A stretch of 64,000 bases of DNA from Streptococcus parasanguinis (GCA_905188195.1 CAJJKY010000011.1:1-64000), one strand, 5' to 3'. Counted from the first letter of the stretch, positions 7,339-16,041 are shown. Made by a program: numbers and translations. Notes: generated from the letters alone by a model not told the origin.

Positions 7339-8715
7339 ATGAGTAAAATCGTTGTTGTAGGGGCTAACCATGCCGGAACAGCTTGTATCAACACTATGTT
7401 AGATAATTTCGGAAATGAAAATGAAATTGTGGTTTTTGACCAAAACTCAAACATTTCATTCCTTGGATGTGGGATGGCACTTTGGATCGGTGAACAAATC
7501 GATGGTCCTGAAGGTCTTTTCTACTCTGACAAAGAAAAATTGGAAGCAAAAGGTGCAAAAGTCTACATGAACTCTCCTGTTCTTTCAATTGACTATGACA
7601 ACAAAGTGGTGACTGCAGAAGTTGATGGAAAAGAACACAAAGAATCTTACGAAAAATTGATCTTTGCGACTGGATCAACACCAATCATTCCTCCAATTAA
7701 AGGAGTTGAAATCGTTCCTGGTAACCGCGAATTCAAAGCAACTCTTGAAAATCTTCAATTCGTTAAATTGTACCAAAACGCTGAAGAAGTGATCGAAAAA
7801 TTGAAAGACAACAGCAAACACTTGAACCGTATCGCTGTAGTTGGTGGTGGTTACATCGGTGTTGAACTTGCTGAAGCTTTCGAACGTCTTGGTAAAGACG
7901 TTGTCTTGGTGGATATCGTGGACACTGTCTTGAATGGTTACTACGACAAAGACTTCACTGACATCATGGCGAAAAACTTGGAAGACCACAACATCCGTTT
8001 GGCACTTGGACAAACGGTTCAAGCGGTTGAAGGAGATGGTAAGGTAGAACGCCTTGTAACCGATAAAGAAACCTTCGATGTAGATATGGTTATCTTGGCT
8101 GTTGGTTTCCGTCCTAATACAGCTCTTGCTGATGGTAAGATTGAACTCTTCCGCAACGGTGCTTTCCTTGTTGATAAGAAACAAGAAACTTCACTTCCAG
8201 GTGTATACGCAGTTGGTGACTGTGCGACTATCTTTGATAACGCTCGTAACGAAATGAGCTACATCGCTCTTGCGTCTAATGCGGTTCGTTCAGGTATTGT
8301 TGGTGCCTACAATGCGACTGGTCATGAATTGGAAGGAATCGGTGTTCAAGGTTCTAACGGTATCTCTATCTACGGCCTTCACATGGTTTCAACTGGTTTG
8401 ACTCTTGAAAAAGCGAAAGCTGCAGGCTTCAATGCCACTGAAACTGGCTTCAACGACCTTCAAAAACCTGAATTTATCAAACACGATAACTACGAAGTTG
8501 GTATCAAGATCGTCTATGATAAAGATACTCGTCAAATCCTTGGAGCTCAAATGGTATCACGTGATAGCGCCATCTCAATGGCTATCCACATGTTCTCACT
8601 TGCGATTCAAGAACACGTAACGATTGATAAATTGGCTTTGACAGACTTGTTCTTCTTGCCACACTTCAACAAACCTTACAACTACATTACAATGGCAGCT
8701 TTAACTGCTGAATAA
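7339..8715 (+). CDS. nox: Water-forming NADH oxidase
   Basis: 458 residues of the pyridine nucleotide-disulfide reductase family. An N-terminal FAD-binding motif (VVVGANHAGTACINTM) is followed by SFLGCGMAL with the redox-active Cys44, a NAD-binding motif (IAVVGGGYIGVELAEAF) and the second FAD motif (VYAVGDCA). Nox-2 enzymes reduce O2 to water with two NADH, regenerating NAD+ and protecting against oxygen. It is cytoplasmic. Codon use is that of a strongly expressed gene. The start follows GGTAGGA. It is a single gene, divergent from the apbE operon. Confidence 0.95.
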   Translation: MSKIVVVGANHAGTACINTMLDNFGNENEIVVFDQNSNISFLGCGMALWIGEQIDGPEGLFYSDKEKLEAKGAKVYMNSPVLSIDYDNKVVTAEVDGKEHKESYEKLIFATGSTPIIPPIKGVEIVPGNREFKATLENLQFVKLYQNAEEVIEKLKDNSKHLNRIAVVGGGYIGVELAEAFERLGKDVVLVDIVDTVLNGYYDKDFTDIMAKNLEDHNIRLALGQTVQAVEGDGKVERLVTDKETFDVDMVILAVGFRPNTALADGKIELFRNGAFLVDKKQETSLPGVYAVGDCATIFDNARNEMSYIALASNAVRSGIVGAYNATGHELEGIGVQGSNGISIYGLHMVSTGLTLEKAKAAGFNATETGFNDLQKPEFIKHDNYEVGIKIVYDKDTRQILGAQMVSRDSAISMAIHMFSLAIQEHVTIDKLALTDLFFLPHFNKPYNYITMAALTAE

Positions 8716-8733
8716 TAGCTAAAGTTCTATTAA

Positions 8734-8869
8734 AAACTTTCCTTAGGTGAGTACGGACGTCAGCGAACTTCATAGAAGTTCCATGACTAATTATTGAGCC
8801 TAAGGTCTCAATAATTCCGAGTGCCTGAAACAATACAGTTTCAGGCACTTTTCTCACAGCGGAAAGTTT
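8734..8869 (+). repeat. 136-bp structured repeat, copy B
   Basis: It has the same ends (AAACTTTCC and GGAAAGTTT) and the same length as copy A. The first hairpin GAACTTC-ATA-GAAGTTC is unchanged. The second stem is ATTATTGAG/CTCAATAAT and the third is GTGCCTGAAAC/GTTTCAGGCAC; both differ from copy A while keeping pairing. It lies 19 bases after the nox stop codon, in the sense direction of nox. Confidence 0.8.
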
Positions 8870-8956
8870 TGATTTTTCTTTATTCGTTCCATTTATATTT
8901 CTTTGTAGAAATTCTTAACTTATTTTTATTAGATAAAATGGTTTGTCTACATTCTA

Positions 8957-8988
8957 AACAAAACTAACAAGGGTAGTTTTGTTTTTTT
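8957..8988 (+). terminator. Terminator downstream of nox and repeat B
   Basis: AACAAAACTA (8957-8966) pairs perfectly with TAGTTTTGTT (8974-8983) and is followed by seven T. The remaining gap to 9061 holds only an AAGG-TATAAT -10 likely used by the ClC gene. Confidence 0.8.
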
Positions 8989-9061
8989 CTGTCTTTACAT
9001 GTATTCAGAGGCAGTGAAATAAGGTATAATGAATAGGATAAGAGTTTGAAGGAGTTAGGGA

Positions 9062-10606
9062 ATGTCTGAAAAAGAAGAAGCCTTAAAAAAGGAATTTCAT
9101 TTTGCCTCTAGTTCGATTGTGGCCCATATTGTCAGAGGTGTTCTGGTTGGGATTGTTGTAGGCTGCATCGTCTCGAGTTTTCGTTTTTTGATCGAACATA
9201 TTTTTCATTTTGTTCAAGGCGTTTACAAGGAGATGTCTGGTCAACCACTTTATTTACTTGCTATGCTATTGGGTTATGGGGTGATCGTATTGATTGCTGG
9301 TCGCCTTATTCGCACCAATCGGGATATCAAGGGATCAGGAATTCCGCAAGTCGAAGCAGAACTCAAGGGGCTCTTGGCGGTGAGTTGGTGGGATACCCTG
9401 TGGAAGAAGTATATTTTAGGTGTCTTGGCCATCGGAAGTGGCTTGATGCTTGGTCGTGAAGGTCCTAGTATTCAATTAGGAGCAATGGGGGGAAAAGGAG
9501 TGGCCCATCATTTGAAGGTCAGCCCGGTTGAGGAGCGATCTTTGATTGCAAGTGGGGCTGCTGCTGGCCTTGCTGCTGCCTTTAATGCACCTATAGCGGG
9601 GCTCTTATTTGTGGTTGAAGAGGTCTACCATCATTTTTCACGTTTCTTTTGGATTTCGACCTTGGCTTCTAGTTTGACTGCTAATTTTATTTCACTCAAT
9701 GTCTTTGGTCAAACACCAGTGCTTCATATGCCACAAAATATTCCACCGCTCCATCTGTCTCAGTACTGGATTTATCTTTTTCTTGGAGTCTTTTTAGGGG
9801 CAGCAGGGTATGTCTACGAAATAGTGGTTCTCAATATCGGTCGATTGTATCGCTTACTTGAGAAGATTTTCCATGTTCCTTCTCATTATTCTTCTTTATT
9901 TGCCTTTGTCTTGATTCTTCCAATCGGCTATTTTCTTCCCCAAATTCTTGGTGGTGGGAATCAATTGGTCTTGGATTTAGCTCGAGTACCGTATCCAGTG
10001 CTGACCATCCTTCTTTATTTTGCGATCCGTTTCATCTGGAGTATGTTGAGCTATGGTAGTGGCTTACCAGGTGGCATCTTCCTGCCTATACTAGCATTAG
10101 GATCACTTTTAGGGGCCATCGTTGGAACCTTCCTCCAAAACATTGGCTTTATCTCTCAAAATCAGCTGCCTCTTTTCATCATTTTAGGAATGAGTGGGTA
10201 TTTTGGGGCTATTTCAAAAGCGCCATTAACAGCGATGATCTTGGTGACAGAGATGGTCGGTGATATTCGCAGTTTAATGCCCCTAGGAATGGTGACCTTG
10301 CTAGCATATATGATCATGGATCTCTTCCATGGAGCGCCAGTCTATGAAGCCATGCTCGAGCAATTGTTGCCGGATAAGGCGCAAGAAGAAGGAGAGTTGA
10401 CTTTAATTGAGATCCCTGTATCAGAAAAGATTGCAGGAAAACAAGTTCATGAACTGCACCTCCCTCAAGATATCTTGATCACCACGCAAATGCGAAGCGG
10501 GAAGAGTTATACGGTCAATGGTGCAACCCGCTTGTATCTTGGAGATAGCATCTTTGTGGTGGTTAAAGAATCCGAAATCGGACGAGTCAAAGATATTCTT
10601 TTGTAA
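9062..10606 (+). CDS. ClC-family chloride channel/antiporter with TrkA-C domain
   Basis: 514 residues. The ClC core (~20-440) has the selectivity and gating motifs GSGIPQVE, GREGPSIQLG (gating Glu) and GSGLPGGIFLP, with about eighteen helices. A C-terminal TrkA-C (RCK-C) domain (~445-514: LTLIEIPVSEKIAGKQV, GDSIFVVVKE) probably binds a small ligand. Such proteins exchange Cl- for H+ in the cytoplasmic membrane; the substrate is inferred from the family. A TATAAT box precedes it. It stands between nox and the efe operon and seems to be transcribed alone. Confidence 0.9.
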   Translation: MSEKEEALKKEFHFASSSIVAHIVRGVLVGIVVGCIVSSFRFLIEHIFHFVQGVYKEMSGQPLYLLAMLLGYGVIVLIAGRLIRTNRDIKGSGIPQVEAELKGLLAVSWWDTLWKKYILGVLAIGSGLMLGREGPSIQLGAMGGKGVAHHLKVSPVEERSLIASGAAAGLAAAFNAPIAGLLFVVEEVYHHFSRFFWISTLASSLTANFISLNVFGQTPVLHMPQNIPPLHLSQYWIYLFLGVFLGAAGYVYEIVVLNIGRLYRLLEKIFHVPSHYSSLFAFVLILPIGYFLPQILGGGNQLVLDLARVPYPVLTILLYFAIRFIWSMLSYGSGLPGGIFLPILALGSLLGAIVGTFLQNIGFISQNQLPLFIILGMSGYFGAISKAPLTAMILVTEMVGDIRSLMPLGMVTLLAYMIMDLFHGAPVYEAMLEQLLPDKAQEEGELTLIEIPVSEKIAGKQVHELHLPQDILITTQMRSGKSYTVNGATRLYLGDSIFVVVKESEIGRVKDILL

Positions 10607-10656
10607 AAGACAGATTCTCAGAAAAGTTTTTCTATTATTAAATTTTCAGACAATTA

Positions 10657-10685
10657 TTGAAAAATGAGAAAACATCTGGTAAAAT
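10657..10685 (+). promoter_or_regulatory. Promoter of the efe-tat operon
   Basis: TTGAAA (10657-10662), a 17-base spacer, then TAAAAT (10680-10685). Transcription would start about 25 bases before the efeO start codon at 10717. I cannot identify a Fur box with confidence. Confidence 0.7.
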
Positions 10686-10716
10686 AAGGGCAAGAACAAA
10701 TGAGGAGAAGTCTTTC

Positions 10717-11589
10717 ATGAAAAAATATAGTCTACTCTTATTGAGTGTTGCTCTTTTAGCAGGGTGTGCAAATACTACTAGCAAACAGTCCAGTCAAAAG
10801 ACGCAAACCAGCTTAACGGTGCAGTTGTCAAAGGCTGACCAGAAGACCTTGGACAATGCGACAGCTGAATACAAAGACTTTGTTGAAATGCAAATTGACC
10901 AATTGCTCAAGGATACAGAAGGATTCCGAGCTACCCTAAAAGACGGGAATTTGGAAGAAGCTAAAAAACAATATCCCTTGATCCGTATGGCCTATGAACG
11001 TTCCGAACCGATTGCTGAAACCTTTGGAGAATCGGATGTCAAAATCGACTACCGTTTGGTGGATTATGTGGATGAAAATAAATCAGAAGATGGCTGGTCA
11101 GGTTTCCACCGGATTGAACGTATCCTTTGGGAAAACAATACCACAGATGGAACAGACAAATACGTTGACCAACTAGTGAACGATATCAAGGAGTTGAAAG
11201 CTAAAATTGCTACAGTAGAAGTAACACCGGATATCATGTTGACCGGAGCTGTCGATTTGCTCAATGAAGTGGCAACGCAAAAGATTACGGGTGAAGAAGA
11301 AGTCTTCTCTCATACAGATCTTTACGACTTCCGTGCCAATATTGAAGGGGCTGAGAAGATCTTCTCTCTCTTTAAACCCTTGATTGAGAAAAAAGATGCT
11401 AAATTGGTAAAAACCTTGGAAGCAGAATTCAAAAATGTGAATGCTTTATTGGACAAACACATGACAGATGATTCAAACTATAAGTCTTACACAGATTTAT
11501 CCAAGGAAGATACCAAGGAATTGGCAGAAGCTGTGACCAAACTTGGTGAACCATTATCTCAAATGGGTGTGATTTTAGATGGGAAATAA
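10717..11589 (+). CDS. efeO: Iron uptake lipoprotein EfeO (imelysin/M75 family)
   Basis: 290 residues from the ATG at 10717, which has GAGGAGA at a good distance. A TTG at 10657 would sit in the -35 box. The signal peptide ends in LLAGC (lipobox Cys17). The body is an imelysin-like helical domain with the signature GFHRIERILW, containing the GxHxxE motif. EfeO is the surface component that hands iron to EfeU. In this operon the partners EfeB and EfeU follow directly, at 5 bases and by overlap. It lacks an N-terminal cupredoxin domain, as in other Gram-positive forms. Confidence 0.93.
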   Translation: MKKYSLLLLSVALLAGCANTTSKQSSQKTQTSLTVQLSKADQKTLDNATAEYKDFVEMQIDQLLKDTEGFRATLKDGNLEEAKKQYPLIRMAYERSEPIAETFGESDVKIDYRLVDYVDENKSEDGWSGFHRIERILWENNTTDGTDKYVDQLVNDIKELKAKIATVEVTPDIMLTGAVDLLNEVATQKITGEEEVFSHTDLYDFRANIEGAEKIFSLFKPLIEKKDAKLVKTLEAEFKNVNALLDKHMTDDSNYKSYTDLSKEDTKELAEAVTKLGEPLSQMGVILDGK

Positions 11590-11594
11590 GAAAA

Positions 11595-12800
11595 ATGGCT
11601 GACGAAAAATTTTTAGATAAAAAAATGGACCGTCGTGAATTTCTTAAAAAAGCAGGTATTGGAGGGGCTGGTCTAGCGCTGGGCCTCTCTGGTGCATCTG
11701 CTTTTTTCGCTAATCAGGACAGTTCCAGCAAAAAAGCTTATGATGGGGATGAAGACATCTCCTTTTATGGCAAGCATCAAGCAGGGATTACGACGCCCAT
11801 GCAGAAGGCTTGCTACTTGGTGGTGTTAGACCTTCACACGACGGACAAAAAAGAAGTCATCCAGCTCTTTAAAGACTGGACTGATTACAGTAGTAAATTA
11901 GTCGAAGGGGAATTGGTCAAAAAAGATGGGGCCAATGCCCTCTTGCCACCAACAGATACAGGTGAAACAGTAGGACTCAACCCCTATCGCTTGAGCCTGA
12001 CTTTTGGGGTTTCTGCTTCCTTTCTAAAGAAACTGGGCTTGGAGTCCAAACGTCCGAAACTTTTTCGTGATTTGCCTCCATTTCCAAAGGAGCAGTTGCA
12101 GGACAAATACACTGGTGGCGATATCGTCATTCAGGCCTGTGCAGATGATGAGCAGGTAGCCTTTCATGCGGTGCGAAATCTGATTCGTAAGGGTCGAAAT
12201 ACCATTACCATGAAGTGGAGCAAATCAGGATTTGCAGCTATTGGCGACCGAAAAGAAACGCCGCGCAACCTCTTTGGTTTCAAGGATGGAACAGCAAATG
12301 TCACGACGGAGAAGGACTTTGATAAGGTCGTCTGGACTGACAGCAAGGACTGGATGAAGGGTGGTTCCTATATGGCTCTTCGCCTAGTGCAAATGCACTT
12401 GGAAACTTGGGATCGAACCAATTTGCAGGAGCAAGAAAACACCTTTGGTCGCTACAAGGAGTCCGGTGCTCCCTTTGGTAAAACTAACGAATTTGATGAA
12501 GTAGATTTATCTAAACTACCAGTTGATTCACATGTCCGTTTAGCCAAAGAAGTCGATCGACCGATTTTACGCCGGTCATATTCCTATTCGGATGGCATCA
12601 ATGAACAGACTGGGCAATTTGATGCCGGCTTGATCTTTATCGCGTTTCAAAAGGATCCGAACAGCTTTGTCAAAATCCAAACCAACTTGGGCGCAGTCGA
12701 CAAAATGAACGAGTACATCACCCATATCGGAAGTGGACTCTTTGCTTGCTTTGCAGGTGTTGAGAAAGGAGGGTATCTTGGTCAAGCACTCTTTGAATAA
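11595..12800 (+). CDS. efeB: Tat-exported DyP-type peroxidase EfeB
   Basis: 401 residues. The N-terminus has a twin-arginine signal, DRREFLKKAGIGGAGLALGL, which should send the folded haem protein through the Tat pore encoded by the same operon. The DyP-type peroxidase fold shows the GFKDGTANV motif (catalytic Asp) and a later DSHVRLAKEV segment with the likely haem-ligand His. EfeB oxidises ferrous iron (or acts on haem) for EfeU-dependent uptake. The ATG at 11595 has only a weak ribosome site and probably depends on translation of efeO just upstream. It is the obvious, perhaps only, Tat substrate here. Confidence 0.93.
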   Translation: MADEKFLDKKMDRREFLKKAGIGGAGLALGLSGASAFFANQDSSSKKAYDGDEDISFYGKHQAGITTPMQKACYLVVLDLHTTDKKEVIQLFKDWTDYSSKLVEGELVKKDGANALLPPTDTGETVGLNPYRLSLTFGVSASFLKKLGLESKRPKLFRDLPPFPKEQLQDKYTGGDIVIQACADDEQVAFHAVRNLIRKGRNTITMKWSKSGFAAIGDRKETPRNLFGFKDGTANVTTEKDFDKVVWTDSKDWMKGGSYMALRLVQMHLETWDRTNLQEQENTFGRYKESGAPFGKTNEFDEVDLSKLPVDSHVRLAKEVDRPILRRSYSYSDGINEQTGQFDAGLIFIAFQKDPNSFVKIQTNLGAVDKMNEYITHIGSGLFACFAGVEKGGYLGQALFE

Positions 12801-14463
12801 ATTCTTGATCTTGTTCGGTCTTCTTGCCTTGTTCTGGACTCATCCAGTGGCTGCGGAGTCTTATAGCGATCTCTTTATCAAGATTACAGATGCAACAACC
12901 GCTGTAGAAAATAAGAACCAGGATAAGGCCAAGGCATTAATCGCTGAGATTCAGGCTGCTTTTGAATCCAAAGATCACCATGATTCCAAGGCAGGGAAAA
13001 AAGTTAACCAAGCCCTGGCTATAAAAGGGGAGGTAACCAAAGACGATCTTACCAAGATCTCATCAGCCTTGCTCGCTTTTGAAAAAGAGCAAAATCCGGT
13101 CGATTTAGAGGCGGAAAAAGACAAACTTGTCAGTCGGCTCGCTCCTTATTTTAAGAACCTACAAGAGGCCATTACAGCTAAGGATCTAGATAAAACCCGT
13201 CAAACCTATGCTGATCTTAATAACACCTGGACGCGAAACGAAGCGGTAGTAAGAGATCACAGCACAGCCTACTATGGCAAAATCGAGACGGCTTTTTCGC
13301 TCTTACGCAGTAGCATTGTAACAGAGCCTACCGATTTCACCAACATCCAGTCCTCTTATGATGACCTCAAAAATGGGATTGATGCCTTTGTAAAAGGAGA
13401 AGCCATTAGCAGTGCCAGTACGGATTTGACGTTGAACGATGGAATCAAGCTTTTGGAGAAGGCGCAAAGCCAATTTCAATCCGGCGACGATAAAACTGCT
13501 GCAGCGACTATGAAGCAGTTCATCACGATCTGGCCAACTATCGAAGGGGATGTTAGCACGACCAATCCCGGTCTCTACACGCGCGTAGAGAGCGAATCTC
13601 CGGTTATTATGGTCAAGGGGAAAGAAAAGGCCTATCAAGAGAAATTACAAGCCTTGATCCGAGACTTGTCTGCGATCGATACGACAGCTTCTTACAACGC
13701 TTTTGATGCCATGTTGATTCTTCTGCGTGAAGGAGTGGAAGCTCTTCTTATCGTCATGGCGCTTGTGACGACCCTTAAGGCCGCTAAGATGAGGAAAGGC
13801 CTCAAGTGGGTCTACGGTGGAGCTATCGCTGGTGTTCTTGCCAGTGCAGCGATTGCTCTTGTTCTGCAAGTAGCATTTCCAGCCGTTACTTCGGGGTCTA
13901 ATCGGGAAATCATTGAAGGTGGTGTTGGGATTTTCGCTGTGGTCATGATGATCCTCATCGGAATTTGGCTCCACAGCAAGTCCTCTGTCAAACAATGGAA
14001 TGCCTTTATGGACCGTCAAATGAAGACCGTAACGGCTACAGGAAGCTTTGTCTCTATGTTTGCCCTCAGTTTCTTAGCAGTATTTCGTGAAGGGGCTGAG
14101 ACCATTCTCTTTTATGTCGGGATCATTCCGCGGATTACAACCGCAAATTTCTTACTGGGAATCGGGCTTGCTATAGCTGTCCTCATCATCATTGCAGTGG
14201 CCATGACCAAGGCTAGTCAAGCTATCCAACCTCATCGAATCTTTTTCATTCTGACATGGTTGATTTACGCCTTGGCTTTCAAGATGCTCGGTGTCAGCAT
14301 TCACGCCCTGCAGTTGACCAATATCCTACCAAGCCATTTGGTCAATGGACTTCCAACTATCGATTGGGCGGGCATCTATCCAAGCTGGGAAGTTCTTCTT
14401 CCCCAACTAATCTTTGTGGCTTTGATCGCCCTTATCACGGTGAGACAACATGGCAAAGAGTAG
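12778..14463 (+). CDS. efeU: Iron permease EfeU (FTR1 family) with extracellular N-terminal domain
   Basis: About 561 residues. I choose a TTG start at 12778, just after AGGAGGG and inside the end of efeB. It yields a good signal peptide (KFLILFGLLALFWTHPVAA). A GTG at 12733 has no ribosome site. Residues ~25-310 form a long helical extracellular region. The C-terminal ~250 residues are the FTR1 permease, with the two iron-binding motifs REGVEAL and REGAETI in membrane helices. It carries iron through the cytoplasmic membrane. It overlaps efeB by 23 bases and tatC by 14, consistent with translational coupling. Confidence 0.9.
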   Translation: MVKHSLNKFLILFGLLALFWTHPVAAESYSDLFIKITDATTAVENKNQDKAKALIAEIQAAFESKDHHDSKAGKKVNQALAIKGEVTKDDLTKISSALLAFEKEQNPVDLEAEKDKLVSRLAPYFKNLQEAITAKDLDKTRQTYADLNNTWTRNEAVVRDHSTAYYGKIETAFSLLRSSIVTEPTDFTNIQSSYDDLKNGIDAFVKGEAISSASTDLTLNDGIKLLEKAQSQFQSGDDKTAAATMKQFITIWPTIEGDVSTTNPGLYTRVESESPVIMVKGKEKAYQEKLQALIRDLSAIDTTASYNAFDAMLILLREGVEALLIVMALVTTLKAAKMRKGLKWVYGGAIAGVLASAAIALVLQVAFPAVTSGSNREIIEGGVGIFAVVMMILIGIWLHSKSSVKQWNAFMDRQMKTVTATGSFVSMFALSFLAVFREGAETILFYVGIIPRITTANFLLGIGLAIAVLIIIAVAMTKASQAIQPHRIFFILTWLIYALAFKMLGVSIHALQLTNILPSHLVNGLPTIDWAGIYPSWEVLLPQLIFVALIALITVRQHGKE

Positions 14464-15169
14464 AGCAGATGAAATGACCATTGTTGAACATTTGGTCGAA
14501 TTTCGAAAACGATTGATTGCAGTGGTCTTATGTTATATTATCGTCTTTCTGCTGGCTTTTGTATTTGGTGGAGAACTCTACCAAGCATTGACGGCTAGCC
14601 TCCATCAAAAACTGCTGGTACTGGGACCGAATGATATCCTCTGGATCTATGTATCGCTGGCTAATCTCACAGCTTTTAGCCTGACCTTGCCCTTTATTGT
14701 CTACCAGATTTGGCAATTTGTAAGGCCGGCTTTGAAGGAGAAGGAGGCGCGTGCAGTCTTTGCCTACATTCCAGCTAGCTTTATTTGCTTTGTACTGGGG
14801 CTTGCATTTGGTTATTTCTTTGTCAGCCCAGCTATTTTAGAGGTCCTGATGCGCTTGGGAGAAGGGCTGTTTGATACCCAATTGACGGCACAAAATTATT
14901 TAACCTTCTTATGGCACACCACCTTGCCTTTAGGGGTCTTGTTCGAGTTACCAGTTTTGGTCGCTTTTCTGACCTCGATTGGGCTCTTGACACCACAGTT
15001 TTTAATAACCTACCGACGTTACGCTTACTTTGTCCTGCTGGTCTTGGCCGTCGTGCTAACCCCTGCAGACTTTATCAGTGACTTGGCCATGACACTCCCT
15101 TTGATCCTCTTATTTGAAGTCAGTGTCGCCATCAGTAAAGTCATCTATTCAAGAAAAAGGAGAAACTAA
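14450..15169 (+). CDS. tatC: Twin-arginine translocase subunit TatC
   Basis: 239 residues with six membrane helices. The N-terminus DEMTIVEHLVEFRKRL is the TatC cytoplasmic signature that binds the twin-arginine signal peptide, followed by helices and the loop FVRPALKEKEAR. TatC forms the receptor of the Tat pore. It overlaps efeU by 14 bases and shares one base with tatA (TAATG). Tat is absent from many streptococci; where it occurs it is typically next to efe genes, as here. Confidence 0.93.
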   Translation: MAKSRADEMTIVEHLVEFRKRLIAVVLCYIIVFLLAFVFGGELYQALTASLHQKLLVLGPNDILWIYVSLANLTAFSLTLPFIVYQIWQFVRPALKEKEARAVFAYIPASFICFVLGLAFGYFFVSPAILEVLMRLGEGLFDTQLTAQNYLTFLWHTTLPLGVLFELPVLVAFLTSIGLLTPQFLITYRRYAYFVLLVLAVVLTPADFISDLAMTLPLILLFEVSVAISKVIYSRKRRN

Positions 15170-15366
15170 TGGGAATTTTACGTGATATTGGAGCACCAGG
15201 TTTGATCATCATCATCCTGGGCGCCCTCTTGATTTTTGGACCAAAACGCCTGCCTGAGTTGGGCCAGTCTATCGGCAAAATGTTTGCTGAATTTAAGACA
15301 GCTGTCAATAAAGGCAGTGAAGAAGCCGATCAAGACGCCAAAGAAGCTAAAGAAGAAAAAGAATAA
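15169..15366 (+). CDS. tatA: Twin-arginine translocase subunit TatA
   Basis: 65 residues. One N-terminal membrane helix (APGLIIIILGALLIF) is followed by the family motif FGPKRLPELG, an amphipathic helix (SIGKMFAEFKTAV) and a charged Glu/Lys/Asp tail. TatA multimers form the conduit in the Tat system. A minimal TatA-TatC pair without TatB is usual for Gram-positive bacteria. AAAGGAG precedes the ATG. It ends the operon; no hairpin is visible before the next promoter at 15389. Confidence 0.93.
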   Translation: MGILRDIGAPGLIIIILGALLIFGPKRLPELGQSIGKMFAEFKTAVNKGSEEADQDAKEAKEEKE

Positions 15367-15388
15367 TCAGACAATTTTCAAAATTCTA

Positions 15389-15417
15389 TTGAGTTCGATT
15401 GCATAAAAAGGTATAAT
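15389..15417 (+). promoter_or_regulatory. Promoter of the 36-residue membrane protein gene
   Basis: TTGAGT (15389-15394), a 17-base spacer and a perfect TATAAT (15412-15417) lie 36 bases before the ATG. Confidence 0.7.
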
Positions 15418-15452
15418 AAGACAAGTACTTGCAATCGACGAAGGAGGAAACC

Positions 15453-15563
15453 ATGATTATTACGATTTTGTCACTCATTTTCTATTTTAGCTATATCGGA
15501 TTCTTATGCTGGTTGGTCGTAAAAATTGTCGAAAAATTGTTCAATTTCTTGTTGAACCGTTAA
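15453..15563 (+). CDS. Small single-span membrane protein, 36 residues
   Basis: It encodes 36 residues beginning MIITILSLIFYFSYIGFLCW, a single hydrophobic helix, then a basic/amphipathic end (KIVEKLFNFLLNR). It has its own consensus promoter, a strong AAGGAGGA ribosome site six bases before the ATG, and a terminator ten bases after the stop. These make it a believable gene despite its size. I do not recognise a family. Its position right after tatA may be chance or may mean a role with the Tat/Efe membrane complex. Small size and one Cys are the only other clues. Confidence 0.6.
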   Translation: MIITILSLIFYFSYIGFLCWLVVKIVEKLFNFLLNR

Positions 15564-15572
15564 TGAAGAAAC

Positions 15573-15604
15573 AATCCATTTCACCCCGAGTGAGTGGATT
15601 TTTT
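15573..15604 (+). terminator. Terminator after the small membrane protein
   Basis: AATCCA-T-TTCAC pairs with GTGAG-TGGATT around CCCGA and is followed by TTTT. Confidence 0.8.
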
Positions 15605-15677
15605 GTGTCCAATTCAGTTAGAAAGATTCAAACAAAGAGGTTTTAACGGTCTCAGATTGAAGATAAAGTCATATAAA

Positions 15678-15735
15678 AAACTTTCCTTAAGTGAGTACGG
15701 ACGTCAGCGAACTTATTAGAAGTTCCATGACTAAA
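15678..15735 (+). repeat. Structured repeat, truncated copy C
   Basis: It carries the left end AAACTTTCC, the core GTGAGTACGGACGTCAGCGA and a slightly altered hairpin (GAACTT-ATTAG-AAGTTC). It then departs from copies A and B after CCATGACTAA. The second and third stems and the right end GGAAAGTTT are gone, so this is a 5' fragment. Confidence 0.7.
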
Positions 15736-15855
15736 TCAAAATACAAAGGGCGTCTGCGGATAAAGTCAAAAGAGGAAATTAGAAAGCAAGTGAAACAACA
15801 CAACAAAACCATCGTTTTACTGACTGTTTTGTTTATTGCTATGCTTTCCATTTAA
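15727..15855 (+). CDS. Possible small tail-anchored membrane peptide, 42 residues
   Basis: An open frame of 42 codons starts at the ATG inside the truncated repeat. It has a basic first half (MTKSKYKGRLRIKSKEEIRK) and a hydrophobic end (TIVLLTVLFIAMLSI) typical of a tail anchor. The only ribosome site is a weak AGAAG. In copies A and B the same ATG is followed by a stop within a few codons. It could be a real small protein, a remnant of a larger gene, or chance. From 15856 to 16079 I see only AT-rich DNA and the next promoter. Confidence 0.3.
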   Translation: MTKSKYKGRLRIKSKEEIRKQVKQHNKTIVLLTVLFIAMLSI

Positions 15856-16041
15856 ATGTTTTTATATCTTTCAACTTCTAGTATTTCTTGTTACTAGTGA
15901 TGGACTATATCGTTTGTTTTTCTTATTTATTTTATAAGAATGTTAAGCTTAATAGAAATACAGTAATTACAAGATTGTAATATATTCTGTTATAGCTTTA
16001 TGTGGCATGGGTATAAATTGATATGACTTTTATTATCTATG

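Noticed and set aside
10657..10716. TTG start for EfeO at 10657
   Set aside because: The TTG is part of the -35 box; the ATG at 10717 has a ribosome site and begins a proper lipoprotein signal.
12733..12777. GTG start for EfeU at 12733
   Set aside because: It lies deep inside efeB without a ribosome site and would place a charged stretch before the signal peptide; the TTG at 12778 follows AGGAGGG.
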